Source: CAZHOV01 sp964534315
Lineage (GTDB): Bacteria; Bacteroidota; Bacteroidia; Chitinophagales; Saprospiraceae
Assembly: GCA_964534315.1 (NCBI GenBank)
Contig: CAZHOV010000131.1
Location: 1-16,298, forward strand
DNA: 16,298 bases
Reading direction: 5' to 3'
Positions 14,201 through 16,298 of this stretch are shown piece by piece. The position numbers were made by a program, and so were the translations under genes. Every line of letters starts with the position of its first letter. The first letter of the stretch is position 1. Below the pieces are notes generated by a model. It saw only the letters and a program-made list of their open reading frames with translations, had not been told where the DNA came from and did no database searches.

Positions 14201-15003
14201 CAAGAATAAGCGTCCCCTGAAGGATCCGCCTGAAGTTGAGCAGATGCCCCTTCGCAGATGGTGATGTCTTGCATAGGGGTAATTTGAGGGATATCAATAC
14301 AAACCGTATGCGTATTAGTTGCAGCTCCGGTAGATGCTGTAAACCCCCAAAACACGTTTGGATTACCACCAAAAATGGTATTTACTATGTTTCCGGTATA
14401 AGAAATCAATAGAGAACCGTCATAGATAACTTCAAATACCTGAGTATTAGGATCCCAGTCGAATTCTACGCAATGCTCTACACAATCTTCAATATTCCCC
14501 ATATTTATAGGACCTGCCAAATTGGTGGAAGCAGCATGGTCATTACTACCATTAGAAATTATAGCAACATGATCCTGAACCGGGTCAGCCCTATTGCCAT
14601 TTTGCCAGGTATCGAATTCTACTGCAAAAGAAGGTGTGATACCCTCGTAGCCAATCCCACCACCGGTAAGCCCCAGGGCAGTATTACTCGTTGAGAATAA
14701 AAAGACAATACCATCTGCTCCTCCATCGTTGCAACCAAAATTTAGTCGTACCACCGCATTAAACGGTTGGTTAAGGTTGATCGGTCCGGAAAACATGGAA
14801 CCTCCTTGCCCGGGAGTATTTGCAGTCAACTGATAACAATCGTTTCCGATGTTTGTAGTAGTGCCGTTTAGGTTGAAAACTGGTTGAGCAGCAATATTTT
14901 GACACCATAACATTATAAAAACCGAAAAACACAGTAACGTCTCCTTGATCGTAAAGATTCTTCCCATAGTATTTTCTTGTCTGAGCGAATGAATATTTGG
15001 CAT
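8245..15003 (-). CDS. Giant T9SS type B adhesin with L-type lectin domain and tandem modules
   Basis: This 2252-residue secreted protein has, in order: signal peptide (about 14-40); an L-type (legume-like) lectin domain (41 to about 245) with Asp97 in GADGIV and FAVEFDTWQNG; two PKD/Ig-like domains (about 250-393); seven 74-residue modules (394-911); mixed Cys-containing beta domains (912-1331); twelve 41-residue modules (1332-1823); three SprB-like domains (about 1824-2055); a PKD-like domain; and a type B T9SS sorting domain (2159-2252, YIPNAFSPNGDGDND ... SGDITLIR). It should cross the outer membrane through the T9SS and stay on the surface as a sugar-binding adhesin or gliding adhesin. 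Met13 (ATG at 14967) gives a more typical signal peptide length than Met1, so the true start may be there; numbering here uses 15003. Lys and Arg are almost absent from residues 139-1930. No PorP/SprF gene is adjacent. Confidence 0.93.
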   Translation of the reverse strand: MPNIHSLRQENTMGRIFTIKETLLCFSVFIMLWCQNIAAQPVFNLNGTTTNIGNDCYQLTANTPGQGGSMFSGPINLNQPFNAVVRLNFGCNDGGADGIVFLFSTSNTALGLTGGGIGYEGITPSFAVEFDTWQNGNRADPVQDHVAIISNGSNDHAASTNLAGPINMGNIEDCVEHCVEFDWDPNTQVFEVIYDGSLLISYTGNIVNTIFGGNPNVFWGFTASTGAATNTHTVCIDIPQITPMQDITICEGASAQLQADPSGDAYSWAPDPTLSATTISNPVATPTVTTQYNVTISFTCGSTATDDVTVFVDPAPVATASNDGPACVGDQVTLFATGGTSYSWSGPNFSSAQQNPVLTNVTLANEGVYMVTVTDANGCTATASTFVEINPPPLVAIFEPGPLCSSGGPTLLNAQPPGGIWGGFADANGFIDPNLLGPGAYPVTYTYTDVNGCTNDDDILVVILPPPNVTINPAGPFCETDPPQLITANPPGGTFGGVAGPSGIIDPAALGPGFHTVVYFYTDPLGCVGGNQITIEVLPAPTVTIAPVDPICEGDSPQSVVAVPPGGIWTGAVDPSGTIDPGILGAGSFAGTYIYVSPGGCVDSTSVNFTIEPVPTTSIDSVGIICETAPPFPLTGNPAGGNWLGDVSPSGVVDPATLGPGMFSASYIFANANNCADTSTLTFSISAVPEAMIDPVGPFCENEPAFTLTANPAGGTWGGVANANGEVDPSMLGTGTFTASYSIIDSAGCTDTAFLSFEVVALPDVSITAAGPFCEDEAAVTLSGSPPGGIWEGAADASGQFDPGTVGVGNHTVTYQFTDGNGCTDSTEIIIEVNEVPEVTIDPAGPFCENESAQALGATPAGGQWQGAADMNGIIDPATLGPGIHQVIYLFSSADSCANSDTLLIEVFEQPEAVITGTDTLCEGSGNSASLEISLSGAFPIELTYEIDNIQQPSVTSSGSVYFLDTSDEGIYTISSIVDANNCTNTGSGIAAIVVADAPEIVDLEINCNPGNTTFTVSFELINGDSSTYQVTGTNGGLSSGSPFIFTSDPIPNGQGYTFQVWDAFGCDTVNLSGSFSCDCITQVGTMDTTLVSVCDPDSASVIYNPSMEVNDGNDLVSFVLHTSSGPFLGNVIATSTDPQFGFDDTTMDYGVTYYISAVMGNEGIPGLVDLNDPCLSVATGTPVIFQPPVLLGVNFSFPVCRGDSGFITFLISGNGPFDLTYTDGTSFFDLEDIQNGHTEILAPDSTTLYNIVSLSDNSNPTCLVNNIGVQNIPIEIIQPTETTQSASICQGDSLFLQGDFQNLPGTYVDTLTGVEGCDSIVFTNLIVNPVDTTLFFETNCDPAQTGVFTNVQTNQFGCDSVIITTIDLVNADTTLLADSTCDAGSAGVFTTLLTNQQGCDSLIIETVSLILPDTTFQTAGDCDPANIGTFSQTFIGTNGCDSIVITEVMLILSDTTNLNSTNCDPGQAGIFTTLLTNQQGCDSLIIETVEYTPPDTTLLSGTTCLPSETGVFTSVLTNQFGCDSVLIETISLLPSDTLTVENTTCDPNQPDTVLTLLTNQFGCDSLVIETFELLPSDTTFTFSSTCNPNQAGVIPIVLTNQFGCDSTVLLTIQLLESDTTLVSETTCEPDEAGIDSTLLINQDGCDSLVITTTNLVPADTTQLFETTCDPNLAGVFTNLLTNQQGCDSLVIETVDLLPSDTTQVSGSTCNPGQAGVFLTLLTNQFGCDSLVVETIDLLPSDTTNLSGNTCDPSQAGVFSTLLTNQFGCDSLVIETIDLLPTDTTILQFESCNPQDTGIIEQLLVNQFGCDSLLITQTQLAPPSNCQLSAEIQGSDVPCNEDTGTITITINDGQPPYDYSWTGTGMPATGTGQLANMGIPVEIDGFTPGIYTFQILSFDGLIITLQVEVFSNSPASIAISIDTSYNGFDLRCDGIAEGQISAEILSGGSPPFSYGWSTGQSTPQLTGLSAGQYEVTVTDSKACESIASTILEGPPPIEIMLETTDLDCSGTDNGQISIFASGGVAPFEYRLNENEGSNNDIFNGLSSGDYSIEVIDANNCSGFIEATLSEPQPVTVELGEYLYIKLGETIDLTADINLPLGALDTVIWEGMDSLSCPGCPVVEVTPDFTTDYFIEVLAKNGCEASDQTRVYVDRRRNIYIPNAFSPNGDGDNDAFTAYGGEDAISIRTFLIYDRWGDLVFEGANIPPGMARLGWNGTVNGQPLDPAVFVYYIEVVFFDGHVEQYSGDITLIR
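8248..8529 (-). other. T9SS type B C-terminal sorting domain (gliding motility-associated CTD)
   Basis: Residues 2159-2252 of the adhesin match the type B signal: YIPNAFSPNGDGDNDAF, then IYDRWGDLVFEG, GWNGTVNGQPLDPAVFVYYI, and the terminal SGDITLIR. This domain directs export across the outer membrane by T9SS, usually with a PorP/SprF-family partner. A basic RRR immediately precedes it, in contrast to the basic-residue-free body of the protein. Confidence 0.95.
9535..11010 (-). repeat. Twelve tandem 41-aa (123-bp) Cys-pair repeats
   Basis: The consensus is DTT......CDP..AGVF followed by LLTNQ.GCDSLVIET..LLPS. Each unit is exactly 41 codons with no insertions or deletions over twelve copies (residues 1332-1823). 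Each has Cys at unit positions 10 and 28, suited to one intra-unit disulphide. Unit 3 is the most diverged (FIGTNGCDS instead of LLTNQ.GCDS). A related but longer unit just before (SICQGDSLFLQG to GCDSIVFTNLIVNP) resembles the common GCDSIV module and may be the founder. Confidence 0.95.
11392..11400 (-). other. RGD tripeptide codons in the adhesin
   Basis: Residues 1202-1204 are Arg-Gly-Asp in the context VCRGDSG. Arg1202 is the only Lys or Arg between residues 138 and 1931 of the adhesin. RGD is an integrin-recognition motif in animal matrix proteins; in a bacterial protein it can be chance, so I record only the position. Confidence 0.7.
12271..13824 (-). repeat. Seven tandem 74-aa (222-bp) Ig-like modules
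   Basis: Residues 394-911 form seven modules of 74 codons each. The pattern is GPFCE....LTANPPGG.WGG....G.iDP..LGPG...V.Y...D..GC. Each has an early Cys at about unit position 11 and a late one at about 60, and ends with a short Pro-containing linker. The overall span is exactly 7 x 74. The fold is probably a small Ig-like beta-sandwich of the kind common in Bacteroidota adhesins, arranged as a rod. Confidence 0.95.
14277..14883 (-). other. L-type (legume-like) lectin domain
   Basis: Within residues about 41-243 of the adhesin, Asp97 lies in GADGIVFLF. Glu129, Asp131, Asn135, Asp140 and His145 lie in FAVEFDTWQNG and the following DHVAII. The spacing 2-4-5-5 equals that of Glu8, Asp10, Asn14, Asp19 and His24 of concanavalin A, which bind Mn2+ and Ca2+. 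The Gly-rich segment GLTGGGIGYEG is also typical. Metal-dependent sugar binding is therefore likely; the sugar cannot be read from the sequence. Confidence 0.8.
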
Positions 15004-15215
15004 GTTTAGATAAAGGTGAAACTTTTTTTTGATAAACTGAAATATAAAGATTGGGTTTTCCGGTTAGGTTTCTTTAGGTAAAAATAATATCTTCGTTTTA
15101 CTAATCGGTCATTCGTTAAAACATCCGGTTATTTTTTGACGTTTACTAACCACTATTTTAAAGACCTATTTTAAAATTACAAATAGTTCATTTTCAATTT
15201 TTAAAGATATTCAAG

Positions 15216-15953
15216 ATGAAAAAAATTATGTTATCCCTATTAGTGATCATCAGTTTTTCACTAACGGGTTGTTTAAATCTCATTGAAAAGATCAGCTTCA
15301 ACAAGGATGGATCAGGAGAATACCAATTAACTTTTGATCTAAGCGCCTTATATGCCGACCCAATGCTCAAGAGCATGGTTCTGGAAGGCATGAAAAGCGA
15401 AATGCCGGAAGATGTCGATATGGATGAGTTTATGGAGTTTGACACGACCATTGCATTCACCCAACAAATGGCTCAGGGGTTCGAATTGGAGCGTCCTGAG
15501 TTTTGGGAAAAGGTAAGCATGGATATCACCTCCAGCGAATCCAAGCAACAGTTGATCGCTTCTATGATAGTTCCATTCAAAGAAGTAGCAGATATTGATT
15601 TTTTCATGAAATCGCTTAACGAGATGGCTAAGAAGCAAATGGGACCGGCCGCCGGAGGTAATGACATTCTTCCGGCTAACGGATTACTCGCCTTTTCAAA
15701 AAAGAAACTTTCTCGTTCTCCTATGCCTAAACCCGCTCAGAGTATGGATATGGAAAGCCAAGAGATGCAAATGGTTAAAATGATGTTGGCAACCGCTACC
15801 TACCAGACCGTGTATAACCTTCCCGGTAAAGTAAAGAAAACCACTATGGAAGATGCAGAGATCAAGGAAAACCAGGTAAGTATTACTTATCCATTGCTTG
15901 ACCTTGTTGAAGGAAAGGCTAAGGTAGAAGGAGATATTAAGTTTAAAAATTAA
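15216..15953 (+). CDS. Met-rich lipoprotein, possibly LppM/DUF3153-like
   Basis: This 245-residue protein has a textbook lipoprotein signal (MKKIM start, hydrophobic core 6-15, lipobox LTGC, acylated Cys19). The mature N-terminus reads IEKISFNKDGSGEYQLTFDL, a beta-hairpin typical of lipoproteins that show DGSG.Y.LT. The end reads NLPGKVKKTTME, then VSITYPLLDLVEGKAKVEGDIKF, which resembles the LPGKV plus beta-strand pattern of LppM/DUF3153-type domains. That link is weak and from memory. Methionine is unusually frequent (about 22 of 245). A disordered Ser/Pro/Met segment covers about 162-185. No catalytic residues are recognisable. It is divergent from the giant adhesin gene, separated by 212 bp in which I see no convincing promoter beyond partial matches, and is followed by a hairpin. 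Confidence 0.75.
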   Translation: MKKIMLSLLVIISFSLTGCLNLIEKISFNKDGSGEYQLTFDLSALYADPMLKSMVLEGMKSEMPEDVDMDEFMEFDTTIAFTQQMAQGFELERPEFWEKVSMDITSSESKQQLIASMIVPFKEVADIDFFMKSLNEMAKKQMGPAAGGNDILPANGLLAFSKKKLSRSPMPKPAQSMDMESQEMQMVKMMLATATYQTVYNLPGKVKKTTMEDAEIKENQVSITYPLLDLVEGKAKVEGDIKFKN

Positions 15954-15968
15954 CAATAACCATATTCC

Positions 15969-16007
15969 GCAAAACCTGGCTTTAGTAATCCCTTTTCCAG
16001 GTTTTGC
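15969..16007 (+). terminator. Perfect 11-bp hairpin after the lipoprotein gene
   Basis: GCAAAACCTGG at 15969-15979 pairs perfectly with CCAGGTTTTGC at 15997-16007 across a 17-nt loop, 16 bp after the stop at 15953. No U-tract follows on either strand, so it may stabilise the 3' end or act as a weak terminator rather than a classical one. It also separates the lipoprotein from the tRNA. Confidence 0.5.
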
Positions 16008-16025
16008 CTTCCCCAATTAAATAAG

Positions 16026-16097
16026 GGCCCCGTAGTTCAAGGGATAGAATAGGAGTTTCCTAAACTCTAGATCCAGGTTCGAGTCCTGGCGGGGGGA
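16026..16097 (+). tRNA. tRNA-Arg (anticodon CCT), acceptor end altered
   Basis: All arms are visible. The D arm is GTTC/GAAT (16035-16050). The anticodon stem is GGAGT/ACTCT with loop TTCCTAA, anticodon CCT at 16059-16061, read as Arg for AGG. The T arm is CCAGG TTCGAGT CCTGG (16073-16089). The acceptor stem is GGCCCCG (16026-16032) against CGGGGGG (16090-16096), with discriminator A at 16097. Five acceptor pairs form, but positions 1-72 and 2-71 are G-G mismatches. CCA is not encoded. The altered 3' end could mean a recombined attachment site or a decaying copy; whether the tRNA is functional is uncertain. Confidence 0.8.
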
Positions 16098-16101
16098 CTA
16101 A
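16082..16101 (+). repeat. tRNA 3'-end direct repeat, copy 1 (candidate att site)
   Basis: The T-arm and acceptor 3' part AGTCCTGGCGGGGG plus ACTAA recurs at 16236-16255 with one mismatch in 20 bp. A tRNA 3' end duplicated in direct orientation is the usual signature of tyrosine-integrase attachment sites. Here the copies are only 154 bp apart and no integrase lies in the window. Confidence 0.55.
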
Positions 16102-16107
16102 ATTTTC

Positions 16108-16125
16108 CGGGAATAATCCCGTTTT
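16108..16125 (+). terminator. Short terminator after tRNA-Arg
   Basis: CGGGA (16108-16112) pairs with TCCCG (16117-16121) over an ATAA loop and is followed by TTTT. It is a small, weak intrinsic terminator 10 bp after the tRNA 3' end. Confidence 0.5.
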
Positions 16126-16158
16126 CTTCATCTCATTCCAACCCCTCCCGGCTATACA

Positions 16159-16248
16159 CCCCGCCAGGACGAGAAGTTTATCCCGCTCTCTAGAAGTTCT
16201 TTTGAGCAACGCGAATTAGAACTTCTTGAGCGGGAAGTCCTGGCGGGG
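16159..16248. repeat. 90-bp nested palindrome / miniature inverted-repeat element
   Basis: Three stems nest: CCCCGCCAGGAC/GTCCTGGCGGGG (16159-16170 with 16237-16248), TCCCGCTC/GAGCGGGA (16181-16188 with 16228-16235), and AGAAGTTCT/AGAACTTCT (16192-16200 with 16218-16226). The loop is 17 nt and the left arm has an extra 10-nt bulge. The outer right arm is the second copy of the tRNA 3' end. No ORF or U-tract belongs to it. It could be a MITE/REP-like element or a structured RNA; I cannot decide between these. Confidence 0.7.
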
Positions 16249-16255
16249 GTACTAA
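16236..16255 (+). repeat. tRNA 3'-end direct repeat, copy 2
   Basis: AGTCCTGGCGGGGGTACTAA matches the tRNA-Arg 3' end at 16082-16101 in 19 of 20 positions. It overlaps the outer right arm of the nested palindrome. No other tRNA arms are present around it, so it is not a second complete tRNA. Confidence 0.6.
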
Positions 16256-16298
16256 GAGGCTGTTTCACTTAAGTCTTCAGTTTTCTTATGCCTCTTTT
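16254..16298 (+). terminator. Possible hairpin at window edge
   Basis: AAGAGGC at 16254-16260 pairs with GCCTCTT at 16290-16296, followed by T residues as the window ends. The 29-nt loop contains an ACTTAAGT palindrome. It may terminate a transcript from the left or belong to the adjacent repeat; the truncation at 16298 prevents a decision. Confidence 0.3.

Noticed and set aside
15039..15046. TATATTTC on the minus strand as a -7 box for the adhesin
   Set aside because: It misses the terminal G of the consensus and has no -33 partner; too weak to annotate.
15136..15163. TTGACG resembling a sigma-70 -35 box before the Met-rich lipoprotein
   Set aside because: Bacteroidota use a different promoter (TTTG / TAnnTTTG), and no good -7 or -10 box follows at correct spacing.
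16159..16248. Insertion sequence with terminal inverted repeats
   Set aside because: The element is only 90 bp and has no transposase; the arms are adjacent to each other through a short loop, so it is recorded as a palindrome instead.
16236..16255. Second tRNA gene at the tRNA-end copy
   Set aside because: Only the T-arm 3' half and acceptor strand are present; no D arm, anticodon arm or 5' acceptor strand is found upstream of it.

Overview
The window looks like chromosomal DNA from a gliding-type or adhesive member of the Bacteroidota, most likely the Saprospiria/Lewinella-like group. The lineage evidence is a canonical type B type IX secretion (T9SS) C-terminal sorting domain, SprB-type repeats, SPOR-like and OmpA-like peptidoglycan-binding proteins, Bacteroidota-style -7 promoter boxes (TAnnTTTG) and mostly absent Shine-Dalgarno sequences. 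The species assignment is inference. No gene-free stretch exceeds 300 bases.

Layout. Left part (1-2633): a secreted coiled-coil/SPOR-like protein on the minus strand and a divergent OmpA-family lipoprotein on the plus strand, then a strong bidirectional terminator and a small orphan lipoprotein. Middle left (2754-4013): a secreted DNA/RNA non-specific endonuclease with a C-terminal OB-fold-like extension. Centre (4024-15003, minus strand, about two thirds of the window): two large surface or periplasmic proteins. The upstream one is a 2252-residue T9SS adhesin with an L-type lectin domain, Ig/PKD-like modules, seven 74-residue modules, twelve 41-residue modules, SprB-like modules and a T9SS type B tail. 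Downstream of it is a 1351-residue protein with a beta-propeller, twelve SprB-type modules in alternating A/B pairs, and an OmpA peptidoglycan-binding domain instead of a T9SS tail. Right part (15216-16298): a Met-rich lipoprotein, a tRNA-Arg(CCT)-like gene whose two outermost acceptor pairs are mismatched, and just downstream a 20-bp near-copy of its 3' end inside a large nested palindrome.

How it may fit together. The two central genes share a strand, are 165 bp apart and both contain SprB-type modules. A reasonable model is a surface adhesin exported by T9SS plus a propeller/SprB/OmpA partner that anchors something to the peptidoglycan, in the manner of PorE. No PorP/SprF-family gene, the usual neighbour of type B cargo, lies in the window. 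The most unusual direct observations are: (1) residues 139-1930 of the adhesin contain a single basic Lys/Arg residue, Arg1202, which sits in an RGD tripeptide; (2) the cysteines of the OmpA protein's SprB modules are split, with odd modules carrying only the early Cys and even modules only the late Cys; (3) the lectin domain has metal-site residues at the same spacing as in concanavalin A; (4) there is a tRNA-end duplication and a palindrome at the right edge.
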